Assembly: GCA_902768435.1 (NCBI GenBank)
Contig: CACXLJ010000007.1
Coordinates: 124,001 to 188,000 of the forward strand
Direction: 5' to 3'
Length of the DNA: 64,000 bases
From: an uncultured Bacteroidales bacterium
GTDB taxonomy: Bacteria > Bacteroidota > Bacteroidia > Bacteroidales > Muribaculaceae
In this document: in pieces, positions 8,617-16,571 of the stretch
Layout of the letters: each line of letters begins with the position of its first letter
Position numbering within the stretch: position 1 is the first letter of the stretch
Position numbers and translations under genes: made by a program
The notes under the pieces: model-generated
Databases searched by the model: none
The model's input: the letters and a program-made list of their open reading frames with translations, nothing else
What the model was told of the DNA's origin: nothing

Positions 8617-8661
8617 CCACCCGTTAAAAAAAGTTTTGACACCCCCTGATGTGACGTCAAT

Positions 8662-9717
8662 TCAATCCACACTCCTATTGCTGCTTTTGTTGAAATCCTG
8701 GTAGGTTTGCCATGCTTTTGCTACATCCTCAACGCTGAATTCGTTGTCAAAAAATCTCACTTGGCATTCATCTTTGTATGGCGCCCAGTTACCGCATATC
8801 GTACCGTCGTGGGCTATGATAGGTTGGAAAATGCCGCTGTTGTTGTGGGCACGATGCCTGTGTTCTTGCGGAAGCACAATGTCACGGCTCTTGTAACTGA
8901 TGAGGTATTCGTCATAGGGGGGAATCAAGAGGAACTTGCCACGCCTCAATCCTCGAGTGCGGCAATCGTCTGTCAGGTAGAAATCCCGCCCTTTCCATCT
9001 CTCCAGATGCAGGGTGTCGCCCAAGAGTGCTATACCTTTCCTGCATTCACTCACGTTCAACCCCGACCACCACACAAAATCTTCCAAAGTTGCCGGTTGT
9101 CGGCTCTGAAAGTACTTGAGGGTGAAGCGTATCAACGTTTCGTCATGGTCGGTCCTGGTGGTTGGTTTCACCTTGTCGGCAGCAAGTGCGTAGGTTGCCT
9201 TCATGGGCAGCAGTTCACCGCTACACAGGAAACCCGACAACTCCGCCATGCGTATGTGGTATGACAAGCGATGGTCGTCCATCTTTATGTGTTTCTCCTC
9301 CAAGGCCCTAATAAAATCCTCTTTCGTAGCACTTCCCTTATCTGCCGCCGTTTGAGCAAGTATATCCCTGATGTGCATCAGTTCCTCATCTGGGATTGTG
9401 ATTCTATTGCTGTGCATCCATCCTTTTGTCACTGCGATGGCTTTGGGTGCACACAGGTCGATCCATGACCAGTAATTCTCGGCCGGAACCAGTTGCCATG
9501 TGCCTCTCATCAAGTGCAGACGTACAATCTCACCGCGGTCGAAAGCCCGTTTGAAAGCCTTGGCCGAGGGTTTGCGTGTCCGCATACCCACGGCCCACCG
9601 CATCATGCGATAGTCCTGCGCCTGTATGGCTCCCATATAACGGACCACATCGGCAGGATCATCAAACTGCTGCGCGATAAGCTGCTGGTTGAGAAGTCGA
9701 ATGGCTTTAGGATTCAT
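8662..9717 (-). CDS. AlkZ-like winged-helix DNA-binding protein (HTH_42 family)
   Basis: 351 residues, matching in length and pattern the 'winged helix DNA-binding domain-containing' family that includes the DNA glycosylases AlkZ and AlkX (YcaQ). These use tandem winged helices and a short Gln-x-Gln or Gln-x-Asp motif to remove alkylated or cross-linked bases. Here a QAQ motif is visible at residues 32-34 (YMGAIQAQDYRMMRWAVG) in the expected N-terminal place, and conserved stretches such as MRGTWQLV and LIPPYDEYLISY follow. The gene stands alone, with no adjacent biosynthetic cluster, so a general repair or uncharacterised DNA-binding role is more likely than self-resistance. Glycosylase activity is inferred from the motif. 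Confidence 0.75.
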   Translation of the reverse strand: MNPKAIRLLNQQLIAQQFDDPADVVRYMGAIQAQDYRMMRWAVGMRTRKPSAKAFKRAFDRGEIVRLHLMRGTWQLVPAENYWSWIDLCAPKAIAVTKGWMHSNRITIPDEELMHIRDILAQTAADKGSATKEDFIRALEEKHIKMDDHRLSYHIRMAELSGFLCSGELLPMKATYALAADKVKPTTRTDHDETLIRFTLKYFQSRQPATLEDFVWWSGLNVSECRKGIALLGDTLHLERWKGRDFYLTDDCRTRGLRRGKFLLIPPYDEYLISYKSRDIVLPQEHRHRAHNNSGIFQPIIAHDGTICGNWAPYKDECQVRFFDNEFSVEDVAKAWQTYQDFNKSSNRSVD

Positions 9718-9761
9718 GCTCTATTATACAAGACATTCACCAACTACATTCCTGAGTATCT

Positions 9762-9854
9762 CTAACTCCAGAACCACCACTTCAATGGTTCCTGGAGAAT
9801 GTTGCGTATAGGGCAATCGGGATAATGCAGATCTACAATAATGTCTCGGAACAT
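9762..9854 (-). CDS. Possible 30-residue small protein or gene remnant
   Basis: A short frame beginning MFRDIIVDLH and ending PLKWWFWS, about 40 bp downstream of a good promoter at 9901-9931. The middle (CPIRNIL...KW) recalls the first residues of HxlR-type regulators, so it could be the remnant of a lost regulator. It could equally be a true small peptide, or only the leader of the gene at 8662-9717. Evidence is the promoter spacing and the start codon only. Confidence 0.25.
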   Translation of the reverse strand: MFRDIIVDLHYPDCPIRNILQEPLKWWFWS

Positions 9855-9900
9855 ATCACTTACTGTTTTAGCGTTAATATCTTTTCATTCGTTGGCGTCG

Positions 9901-9931
9901 CAAAGTTATAAACAAAGCGCCAATGGGCAAA
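9901..9931 (-). promoter_or_regulatory. Promoter ahead of 30-codon frame and AlkZ-like gene
   Basis: Minus-strand TTTG (9928-9931), 19-bp spacer, TAACTTTG (9901-9908): a full match to the Bacteroidetes consensus. Transcription would start near 9894, giving a leader of about 177 nt for the AlkZ-like gene. Confidence 0.55.
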
Positions 9932-10120
9932 GAACAGCACAAAACACGTGCAACGCATCTTTATGCTAGTAGTTTGAACATCAGTACATTATCAGATCAA
10001 CTTTTATACTTTATTAAGACAAACCGCCTCATCAAGCTTTTTCTGCGCTCACTCTCATCGAAACTCCTGTGCTCACACAGCTTTTAGGCGAGAGAACTTG
10101 CAGGATTTTGGGGTTTCTTG

Positions 10121-10128
10121 TATCTTTG
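10121..10128 (+). promoter_or_regulatory. -7 promoter element of PAS gene
   Basis: TATCTTTG fits TAnnTTTG and lies 34 bp before the ATG at 10163. A TTG codon at 10118 is in frame with the gene but overlaps this box, so it is not the start. No clear TTTG is found at the -33 distance. Confidence 0.45.
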
Positions 10129-10162
10129 CAATATTGATAACCTAAAAACACATTTTACTGCT

Positions 10163-10495
10163 ATGAACGATTGGGCTGAACACATGCACTGCGCCATCAC
10201 GGTGTGCGACCGCGAGGGTACCGTTATCTACATGAACGAGCGTTCGCGCGAGACTTTTAATAAAAACGGCGAATCGATGGTGGGCAAGAACCTGTTTCCC
10301 TGCCACCAGAAGCGGTCGCAGGACATGATTCGCCACATGATGGAATCCGACACCACCAACTGTTACACCATCAGCAAGAACGGTGCTAAAAAAATTATTT
10401 TCCAATCGCCCTGGAAAGACGACAACGGCGAGGTGCAAGGCATGGTCGAGGTCTCCATCATTCTGCCCGAAGAACTCCCCCACTACCAGCGCTAA
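10163..10495 (+). CDS. Single PAS-domain protein
   Basis: 110 residues that make up one PAS domain and nothing else. The pattern HCAITVCDREGTVIYMNERS is the first strands of a PAS fold, followed by the helix region (FNKNGESMVGKNLFPCH) and the closing strands ending in EVQGMVEVSIILPEE. There is no kinase, HTH or output domain and no adjacent two-component gene, so it would have to act by binding a ligand and a separate partner. The ATG at 10163 is preferred because the promoter box lies just upstream. It converges with the thioesterase gene; only 18 bp separate the two stops, with a weak CTGTAA/TTACAG hairpin between. Confidence 0.75.
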   Translation: MNDWAEHMHCAITVCDREGTVIYMNERSRETFNKNGESMVGKNLFPCHQKRSQDMIRHMMESDTTNCYTISKNGAKKIIFQSPWKDDNGEVQGMVEVSIILPEELPHYQR

Positions 10496-10513
10496 CACGC
10501 TGTAATATAATCG

Positions 10514-10885
10514 TTACAGTTTACTCAAGAACTTCTCGCGGTCAACGATGAAGCGCAGATGCGTGCCCTCACCCAGGAGCGCGTCGCCCTCGTGTGCCGT
10601 TACGGCAAAGTGCAGTTTGCGGCCCTCTACCTTGGTCAGCGTAGCTGTAGCGGTCACCTCACCGCCCAGCGCCGTGGGTTTCACATGACTCGAGGCAATG
10701 TGTCCGCCCACTGTGGTTGCCCCCTCGGGCAAATGCGGCGCAACCGCAAGCATCGCGGCATTCTCCATGAGTGCCAGCATGGCGGGAGTGGCAAGCACCG
10801 CCATATCGCCCGACCCCATCTTCGCCGCTGTTACCGCCTCGGTCACCACCAGGCGGCTCGTGTGTGTCAATCCTTCTTTCAGCAT
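10514..10885 (-). CDS. Hotdog-fold thioesterase (FlK-like)
   Basis: 123 residues with the pattern of the fluoroacetyl-CoA thioesterase-like hotdog family found widely in Bacteroidetes and Firmicutes: VVTEAVTAAKMGSGDMAVLATPAMLALMENAA at the N-terminus, then a strand holding TTVGGHIASSHVKPTALG and a C-terminal GEGTHLRFIVD. The Thr, Glu and His used for catalysis in FlK have plausible counterparts in these segments (for example E in LMENAA, H in GGHIASSH). It probably hydrolyses a small acyl-CoA; the substrate cannot be told and fluoroacetate is unlikely in this setting. The gene is monocistronic. Confidence 0.8.
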   Translation of the reverse strand: MLKEGLTHTSRLVVTEAVTAAKMGSGDMAVLATPAMLALMENAAMLAVAPHLPEGATTVGGHIASSHVKPTALGGEVTATATLTKVEGRKLHFAVTAHEGDALLGEGTHLRFIVDREKFLSKL

Positions 10886-10985
10886 AATCGTTTTCCTTTC
10901 TTTGATGACAAATTTACGAATTCATGTTCACCCACGCAAACAAAAAAAACACCCCAAACACGATAAAACATTTCTCATGGGCAAA

Positions 10986-11027
10986 CAAAAAAAGAAGAAC
11001 GATTATCCTTGCGAATAACCGTCCTTC
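10986..11027 (-). terminator. Rho-independent terminator after tRNA-Phe
   Basis: On the minus strand a 15-bp stem (arms 11013-11027 and 10994-11008, with a few G-U pairs) closes on a GCAA tetraloop and is followed by seven U residues. It begins 4 nt after the tRNA. Confidence 0.85.
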
Positions 11028-11030
11028 TTG

Positions 11031-11103
11031 TGGTACCTCCAGGATTCGAACCGGGGACACATGGATTTTCAGTCCATTGCTCTACCACCTGAGCTAAGGC
11101 ACC
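11031..11103 (-). tRNA. tRNA-Phe (GAA)
   Basis: 73-nt cloverleaf on the minus strand. The acceptor GGTGCCT pairs with AGGTACC; the anticodon loop CTGAAAA gives GAA; the T-arm has GGTTCGAATCC. The 3' CCA is not encoded. Confidence 0.95.
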
Positions 11104-11122
11104 ATTGCACAAATTTGCGGTG

Positions 11123-11154
11123 CAAAATTACGGCAAAGTTTTGAATCTCGCAAA
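11123..11154 (-). promoter_or_regulatory. Promoter of tRNA-Phe
   Basis: Minus-strand TTTG (11151-11154), 20-bp spacer, TAATTTTG (11123-11130), predicted to start transcription about 13 nt before the tRNA. Confidence 0.65.
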
Positions 11155-11338
11155 ACTTTCGCACAATTTTTTTCAAAAAAAATGCCGCCGATTAATCTAT
11201 GGTGTTGATTTTCAGTCTAATCAAAAACAAGAGAAATTATAGGCGAAATTCACGACATCATTTTTCGTGGCCGAGAATGCTCGCAATACGGAAAAAATGT
11301 GTAATTTCGTCGGTTTTTACAATCATACGCTCGTGGCA

Positions 11339-12628
11339 ATGGAGAAACTCTTGCACTACATTTGGCAACATCGCCTGTGGAACTATGCCGACATGACGAC
11401 CAACGATGGCCGCCGTGTGCGTGTGATTGATGTGGGCCTGCACAACAACGACGCAGGTCCCGACTTCTTCAATGCCAAGGTGGAAATTGACGGACAGATG
11501 TGGGTGGGCAACATCGAGATTCACACCCGCGCCACCGACTGGAAACGCCACCATCACGACACCGACCCGGCCTACGACAATGTGATATTGCATGTGGTGC
11601 AGAAGGACGATGCCCCGGTGTATCGCACCAACGGTGAACGCATACCGCAGGTGGAACTCAGGGTGTCGCCCCAATTCAACGAACAATACGACGCCCTTGT
11701 CAATGCCAAGCAAGATGTGCCCTGCATGGCGCGCCTCAAAGAGGTGCCCCAACTCACCATCACCGAGTGGATTGAGCGACTTGCCTTTGAGCGACTGCTC
11801 GACAAGGTTGACCGCACGCGCACCATGCTCGACTCGCTGGCTGGCAGTTGGGAGGAGGTGTGCTACATTACCCTGGCGCGCACGCTGGGATTTGGCATCA
11901 ACAACGACGCTTTCGAACGCCTTGCCCGCCGCACACCGCTGCGACTGGTGGGCAAGCACAGCGACTCGCTGCTGCAGGTCGAGGCGCTGCTCTTTGGGCA
12001 GGCCGGCATGCTCGACCCCACGCAGCACACCGCCGACACCTACTACCAGCACTTGTGCCGCGAATATGCCTTCCTTGCCAACAAATTCTCGCTCACGCCC
12101 ATTGAGCCCCAGGCTTGGAAGCTGTTCCGCATCAGGCCACAGAATTTCCCCTATCGCCGCATTGCCATGCTGGCACACTACCTGCACGGTGGTTTCAAAC
12201 TCATGAACAACATTCTCGAGGCCCCCGACGAGAAAGCCCTGCGAGCACTCTTCGAGGTGAATCTCACGGGCTACTGGGCAACGCATTTCAACTTTGGCAA
12301 ACCTGTTGACCAGCCCTCGCCGGCCCTGAGTCAGCGATCAATCGACATTGTGCTCATCAACACAGTGGCGCCGCTGCTCTATGCCCGCGGCGAACTTGCC
12401 GGCGACTACGCCATGACCGAGAAGGCAGTGGCACTGCTCGAGTCGCTCAAACCCGAGAAAAACTCGATTGTGGACCATTTTGTCTATGCCGGCATCCCGT
12501 GCCCCGATGCCCTCACCTCGCAGGCACTCATCCAGCTCAAGCGCAACTATTGCGAGAGCCGCAAGTGCATCTATTGCAAGATAGGGCACTGGCTACTAAG
12601 TGAAACGATACATCAAAACAACAATTAA
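11339..12628 (+). CDS. DUF2851 family protein
   Basis: 429 residues, the normal size for DUF2851, a family nearly restricted to Bacteroidetes and of unknown function. Typical landmarks are seen: MEKLLHYIWQHRLW at the start, VGLHNNDAGPDFFNAKVEIDG with WVGNIEIHTRATDW (a pattern reminiscent of a nuclease-like core with D, E and H residues), and a C-terminal Cys cluster (CESRKCIYCKIG) that could bind metal. The frame is open 24 codons upstream, but the ATG at 11339 gives the family's usual N-terminus. It is followed after 22 bp by the PCMD gene. Its role is unknown; a metal-dependent enzyme is possible. Confidence 0.85.
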   Translation: MEKLLHYIWQHRLWNYADMTTNDGRRVRVIDVGLHNNDAGPDFFNAKVEIDGQMWVGNIEIHTRATDWKRHHHDTDPAYDNVILHVVQKDDAPVYRTNGERIPQVELRVSPQFNEQYDALVNAKQDVPCMARLKEVPQLTITEWIERLAFERLLDKVDRTRTMLDSLAGSWEEVCYITLARTLGFGINNDAFERLARRTPLRLVGKHSDSLLQVEALLFGQAGMLDPTQHTADTYYQHLCREYAFLANKFSLTPIEPQAWKLFRIRPQNFPYRRIAMLAHYLHGGFKLMNNILEAPDEKALRALFEVNLTGYWATHFNFGKPVDQPSPALSQRSIDIVLINTVAPLLYARGELAGDYAMTEKAVALLESLKPEKNSIVDHFVYAGIPCPDALTSQALIQLKRNYCESRKCIYCKIGHWLLSETIHQNNN

Positions 12629-12650
12629 ATAATACACAACTAAACAACTT

Positions 12651-13610
12651 ATGAAAAAAACTGCTTTAATCTTTAGTGCTATTGCACTGTTTTTCAGCAC
12701 CTTGAATGCTGAGCAGATTGTACCCATCAAGTATGGTGACTTCGAGAACTGGATTACCCGCGAAATCAAGGAGTCGGGTATTATTGGCGGCAAAGAAAAG
12801 ACCGTCTACGCCATTGGCCCCAACCAGACCATCAAGGGTTCAGTTGCCTATACCAACAAGGGTGGTTCGCCCTGGGCTTCGTCGAACATCATGGCCAAGG
12901 TGATGGGTGTTACCAAAACCAGCAATGCCGTGTTCCCCGACAAGCACAACGGCGGCCGCTGCGTGAAACTCACCACCATGCTCGACCATGTCAAGGCCAT
13001 CGGCATCATCAACATGGATGTGCTGGTGTCGGGCACCATTTTCCTGGGTGAGATGCTCGAGCCCATCAAGAGCACCAAGAGCCCCTACAGCAAGATGAAC
13101 ATGGGCATTCCCTTCAAGCAGAGGCCCAAATTCTTGCAGTTCGACTACCGCGTAGTGGCTCCCGAAGGCGCTCCCATCTACTCGAGCGGTTTCGGAAAGA
13201 AGAAAACACTTACTGGCCAGAAGGACTATGCCGAGGTATTCATCCTGCTGCAACGCCGCTGGGAAGACGCCAAGGGCAACATCCACGCCGCTCGCGTGGG
13301 CACTGGCCGCGAACGCTTTGGCAAGACCACCACAGGCTGGGTGAACAAGCACCGCATTCCCATCTGGTATGGCGACATCACCAAACATGCCGGCTACAAG
13401 CCCTATATGGGCCTTATCAACAGCAAGGACAAGACCTACTATGCCAAGAACAGCAAGGGCAAAATGGTGCCTATCCATGAAGAGAAGTGGGACGATGCCA
13501 ATGCTACCCCCACCCATGTAGTGGTGATGATCTCGTCGGGCTGCGGTACTGCTTATACCGGCACCGTGGGCATGACACTGTGGGTCGACAATGTGAGCTA
13601 TGTGCTCTGA
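12651..13610 (+). CDS. Secreted PCMD-domain protein
   Basis: 319 residues with a signal peptide (MKKTALIFSAIALFFSTLNA) and a beta-rich body typical of the 'putative carbohydrate metabolism domain' (PCMD) of Bacteroidetes. This includes the early YGDFENW motif and the closing strand GTVGMTLWVDNVSYVL. No Cys follows the signal region, so it appears secreted or periplasmic rather than lipidated. Such proteins are often found with surface glycan systems, and binding of a carbohydrate or protein ligand is the usual guess, without direct proof. It sits between DUF2851 and aroQ in a run of four co-directional genes, but the neighbours do not indicate a shared pathway. Confidence 0.75.
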   Translation: MKKTALIFSAIALFFSTLNAEQIVPIKYGDFENWITREIKESGIIGGKEKTVYAIGPNQTIKGSVAYTNKGGSPWASSNIMAKVMGVTKTSNAVFPDKHNGGRCVKLTTMLDHVKAIGIINMDVLVSGTIFLGEMLEPIKSTKSPYSKMNMGIPFKQRPKFLQFDYRVVAPEGAPIYSSGFGKKKTLTGQKDYAEVFILLQRRWEDAKGNIHAARVGTGRERFGKTTTGWVNKHRIPIWYGDITKHAGYKPYMGLINSKDKTYYAKNSKGKMVPIHEEKWDDANATPTHVVVMISSGCGTAYTGTVGMTLWVDNVSYVL

Positions 13611-13629
13611 TACACAGCCGTCTCGCAAT

Positions 13630-14055
13630 ATGAAAATTGCCATCATCAACGGCCCCAACCTGAATCTCGTGGGAGTGCGCGAGCCGCACATCTACGGCAC
13701 CACATCGCTCACCGATTATCTCGAGTCGCTACGGGGCAAGTATCCTAATGTGGAGTTCAGCTTCTTCCAGAGCAACCACGAGGGTGACCTCATCGACGAG
13801 ATTCAGATTCAAGGATTTGAGTGTGAGGGCATTGTGCTCAATGCCGGTGCCCTCACGCACTATTCCTATGCCCTTGCCGACGCCGTGCGCGCCGTGGAGA
13901 CGCCCGTCATCGAGGTGCACATCAGCGATGTGAACGCGCGCGAACCCTTCCGCCGCATCTCGGTCATCAAAGATGCCTGTGTGGCGGTGATTGCCGGCTT
14001 CGGCCTCAAGAGCTACGACATGGCAGTAGAGTGGTTTATCGAGAACGCAAACTGA
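13630..14055 (+). CDS. aroQ: Type II 3-dehydroquinate dehydratase
   Basis: 141 residues, the normal length for AroQ, which dehydrates 3-dehydroquinate to 3-dehydroshikimate in the shikimate pathway in the cytoplasm. The family signatures are all present: NGPNLNLVGVREP with the following Tyr of HIYGTT (catalytic Tyr loop), FFQSNHEGDLID, LNAGALTHYSYAL, and EVHISDVNAREPFR containing the catalytic His. The ATG at 13630 is chosen because it begins the family's N-terminus (MKIAIINGPN), although the frame is open upstream into the end of the PCMD gene. The methyltransferase gene begins 4 bp after the stop, so the two are probably co-transcribed. Confidence 0.95.
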   Translation: MKIAIINGPNLNLVGVREPHIYGTTSLTDYLESLRGKYPNVEFSFFQSNHEGDLIDEIQIQGFECEGIVLNAGALTHYSYALADAVRAVETPVIEVHISDVNAREPFRRISVIKDACVAVIAGFGLKSYDMAVEWFIENAN

Positions 14056-14059
14056 CGCC

Positions 14060-14698
14060 ATGGACGAAGCACTCGAAGCCTATATCCAATCGCACATCGA
14101 GGCCGAGCCTCAGAACCTGCAAAGACTCGACCGTGACACGCACCTGCGGCTGCTCTATCCCCGCATGTGCTCGGGCCACATTCAGGGCCGCCTGCTCAAG
14201 ATGCTGGTGCGCATGACCAACCCGCTCAATGTGCTTGAACTGGGCACCTACTCGGCCTACTCGGCTCTGTGTCTGGCCGAAGGGCTCACCCGCGAAGGTG
14301 CCCACATCGACACGATAGAGATTGACGACGAACTCGAGGATTTCATCCGTGAACACCTGAAGCAGTCGCCCTATGGCAGCCGCATCACCCTGCACATAGG
14401 CGACGCGCTCAACATTGTGCCGACGCTGGGCAAGCACTACGACCTGGTGTATGTCGATGCCAACAAGCGGCACTATCCGCAATACTACGAACTGGTGATG
14501 CAATACCTCAAACCAGGCGGCTTCATCATCGCCGACAACACCCTGTGGGACGGCAAGGTGGCCGAACCCGAGCACAAGCAGAGCGACCGCCAGACGCAGG
14601 GCATCGTGGAATTTAACCGCATGGTTGCCCAAGACCCGCGCGTAGAGGTGGTGATCATACCCGTGCGCGATGGCCTCACCCTCATCCACAAGCGCTAA
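14060..14698 (+). CDS. SAM-dependent O-methyltransferase (COMT-like family)
   Basis: 212 residues of the Methyltransf_3 family. The SAM-binding motif I is VLELGTYSAYSALCLAEGL, the acidic end of strand 2 is TIEIDDELEDF, and the metal/substrate region is YDLVYVDANKRHYPQYYELVMQYLKPGGFIIADN. Asp of VDAN and Asp-Asn of ADN match the divalent metal ligands of this group. Relatives include bacterial catechol O-methyltransferases and TrmR, a tRNA uridine-5-oxyacetate-type methylase, so the substrate is open. It lies 4 bp after aroQ; co-transcription with a shikimate gene does not prove an aromatic substrate. Confidence 0.85.
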   Translation: MDEALEAYIQSHIEAEPQNLQRLDRDTHLRLLYPRMCSGHIQGRLLKMLVRMTNPLNVLELGTYSAYSALCLAEGLTREGAHIDTIEIDDELEDFIREHLKQSPYGSRITLHIGDALNIVPTLGKHYDLVYVDANKRHYPQYYELVMQYLKPGGFIIADNTLWDGKVAEPEHKQSDRQTQGIVEFNRMVAQDPRVEVVIIPVRDGLTLIHKR

Positions 14699-14773
14699 TC
14701 AGCTTTTTGACAATAGAATCGGAATCCATAATATATTTTTTTCAATAAAACCATGAATAATAATATTTTTTAT

Positions 14774-14781
14774 TATATTTG
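14774..14781 (+). promoter_or_regulatory. -7 promoter element ahead of BspA-like gene
   Basis: TATATTTG fits TAnnTTTG in an AT-rich 139-bp gap, about 57 bp before the ATG at 14838. No good TTTG is found at -33. Confidence 0.4.
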
Positions 14782-14837
14782 TGGTTTAACATCGGTATTG
14801 CAAACCTGAAAATACAAACAAATAAATATACACCGCT

Positions 14838-16535
14838 ATGAAAAAATTATTCACCACCCTCTTAATTGCCCTGACAGGTATTGCCGTGGTTCATGCAGCC
14901 CAAGGAAGTGCCGTCTATAATGCCAGCACCAAGACCCTCACATTCTACTACGATTCTGAAGCACATAGCGGGGATGTGGGACCGTTGCCTTCCAACGCTA
15001 CCTCCATGCCGTGGTGGGTACAGGATGCCAATGTCAGGGACAATGTGGAAAAGGTGGTGATTGATCCCTCGTTTGCCGGTTTGCACATTACCAGTGCCTA
15101 CTACTGGTTTTCAGGCATGAGCAATCTCACCACCATCACAGGCATGCAGTATTTCAATACCGACCGGATAACCAGTATGCAAGGCATGTTCCGCAATTGC
15201 AGTAAACTCAAGGGCATAGACTTGAGATATTTCAATACGCGGAATGTAACCAACATGTATAATATGTTCTCAGGCTGCAGTGGTCTCACCAGCCTGGACC
15301 TGAACCATTTCGAGACGGCAAATGTGACCAATATGGGTTATATGTTCTATAACTGCAGTAACCTCACAACGCTTGATGTGACTCCGTTACGCACCCCTGT
15401 GGTGACCACTATGGAAGACATGTTTGCGGGCTGCAGCAAGCTCGTCTATCTTGATTTGATTCACTTCAATACCAATAGAGTGACCGACATGACCGGCATG
15501 TTCTCGGGCTGTAGCTCGCTGGTGACCATCTATGCGAGTGATGACTACTGGAATGTGACTGGTGTGACTCAGTCGAACTCCATGTTCCGCAACTGCACGC
15601 GCCTTGTGGGTGGCAGGGGAACCACTTATAATTCCAGCCATATCGACAAGAGTTATGCTCGCATCGACCTTGGCCCGAATTCTGCTGAGCCCGGCTACTT
15701 GACACGGCCCTTATTAGCCTATGCAGCCTATGCCTCAAGCAATGCTACGCTAACCTTCTATTTTGATGATAACTACGCTGACCGAAATTATTATGCACTC
15801 AATAGTGGAAATGCCGTGCCTGGGTGGAGTTCGGTGGCACAGAATGTGCGTAATGTGGTCTTCGACCCCTCGTTTGCCGATATTTATCCACTTACCACCT
15901 ACTTGTGGTTTGCCAATATGGAGAATCTCACTTCCATTACAGGCATTGAGAATTTGAACACCAGCGAGGTGACTAATATGTGCGGCATGTTTCAGGGAGC
16001 TCGTAATCTCAAGAGTGTTGACCTGAGCCGTTTCGACACCCATAATGTGGTGAACATGTCAAGTATGTTCCAGGGTTGCCACGGTTTCACCAGTCTGGAC
16101 TTGCGTAGTTTCGACACGAGGAAAGTGGGCACAATGGCCATGATGTTTGAATATTGCGACCACCTCGCCACCATAGCCGTGGGTGACAACTGGAGCACGG
16201 CAAACCTGACCAGCAACTATTCTTACAGTATGTTCCAGAATTGCACCGCAATCAGGGGCTGCAAGGGCACTACCTATGATGCCAATCACACCGACCATGC
16301 CTATGCACACATCGATGGCGGCTCCAGTAATCCGGGTTACTTGAGCGACAGCATGATATTGCGTGGCGATGTGAATGGTGACGGAAAGGTGAATGTGAGT
16401 GATGTGACCGCCCTGATTAACATGATTCTGGGCCTCACCCCCATGAATCAGGCTCGTGCCGATGTGAACGGTGACAGCCGTGTGAATGTGAGCGATGTGA
16501 CAGCGCTCATTAACATTATCTTGGGCATTGGTTAG
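14838..16535 (+). CDS. Secreted BspA-like (DUF285) repeat protein with C-terminal dockerin
   Basis: 565 residues. The signal peptide is MKKLFTTLLIALTGIAVVHA. Two homologous modules follow (about 22-285 and 290-510). Each opens with a strand pattern ending in VVIDPSFA or VVFDPSFA and continues into leucine-rich-like DUF285 repeats of about 23-25 residues built on 'F-T-VTNM--MF-GC--L-SLDL'. Such proteins are surface exposed and bind host or bacterial ligands in known cases (BspA). The end is a type I dockerin-like pair of EF-loop repeats (DVNGDGKVNVSDV and DVNGDSRVNVSDV) from about residue 510. No cellulosome is expected here; in Bacteroidales such modules may act as calcium-stabilised linkers or anchors. 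The neighbouring gene carries a near-identical dockerin pair. Confidence 0.85.
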   Translation: MKKLFTTLLIALTGIAVVHAAQGSAVYNASTKTLTFYYDSEAHSGDVGPLPSNATSMPWWVQDANVRDNVEKVVIDPSFAGLHITSAYYWFSGMSNLTTITGMQYFNTDRITSMQGMFRNCSKLKGIDLRYFNTRNVTNMYNMFSGCSGLTSLDLNHFETANVTNMGYMFYNCSNLTTLDVTPLRTPVVTTMEDMFAGCSKLVYLDLIHFNTNRVTDMTGMFSGCSSLVTIYASDDYWNVTGVTQSNSMFRNCTRLVGGRGTTYNSSHIDKSYARIDLGPNSAEPGYLTRPLLAYAAYASSNATLTFYFDDNYADRNYYALNSGNAVPGWSSVAQNVRNVVFDPSFADIYPLTTYLWFANMENLTSITGIENLNTSEVTNMCGMFQGARNLKSVDLSRFDTHNVVNMSSMFQGCHGFTSLDLRSFDTRKVGTMAMMFEYCDHLATIAVGDNWSTANLTSNYSYSMFQNCTAIRGCKGTTYDANHTDHAYAHIDGGSSNPGYLSDSMILRGDVNGDGKVNVSDVTALINMILGLTPMNQARADVNGDSRVNVSDVTALINIILGIG

Positions 16536-16571
16536 CAGAAACTAAGAATTAATAACCTAAAACTTAATGAT

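Larger units (their letters stand above)
9718..10162. other. Intergenic region with one small open frame
   Basis: The 445-bp gap between divergent genes is AT-richer than its neighbours. It holds a minus-strand promoter with a 30-codon frame, and a plus-strand -7 box for the PAS gene (listed separately). In 9932-10120 I see no further gene, hairpin or repeat. Confidence 0.6.

Noticed and set aside
8651-8658. TGACGTCA palindrome
   Set aside because: An 8-bp perfect palindrome alone, at the end of a gene, is within chance expectation in 64 kb.
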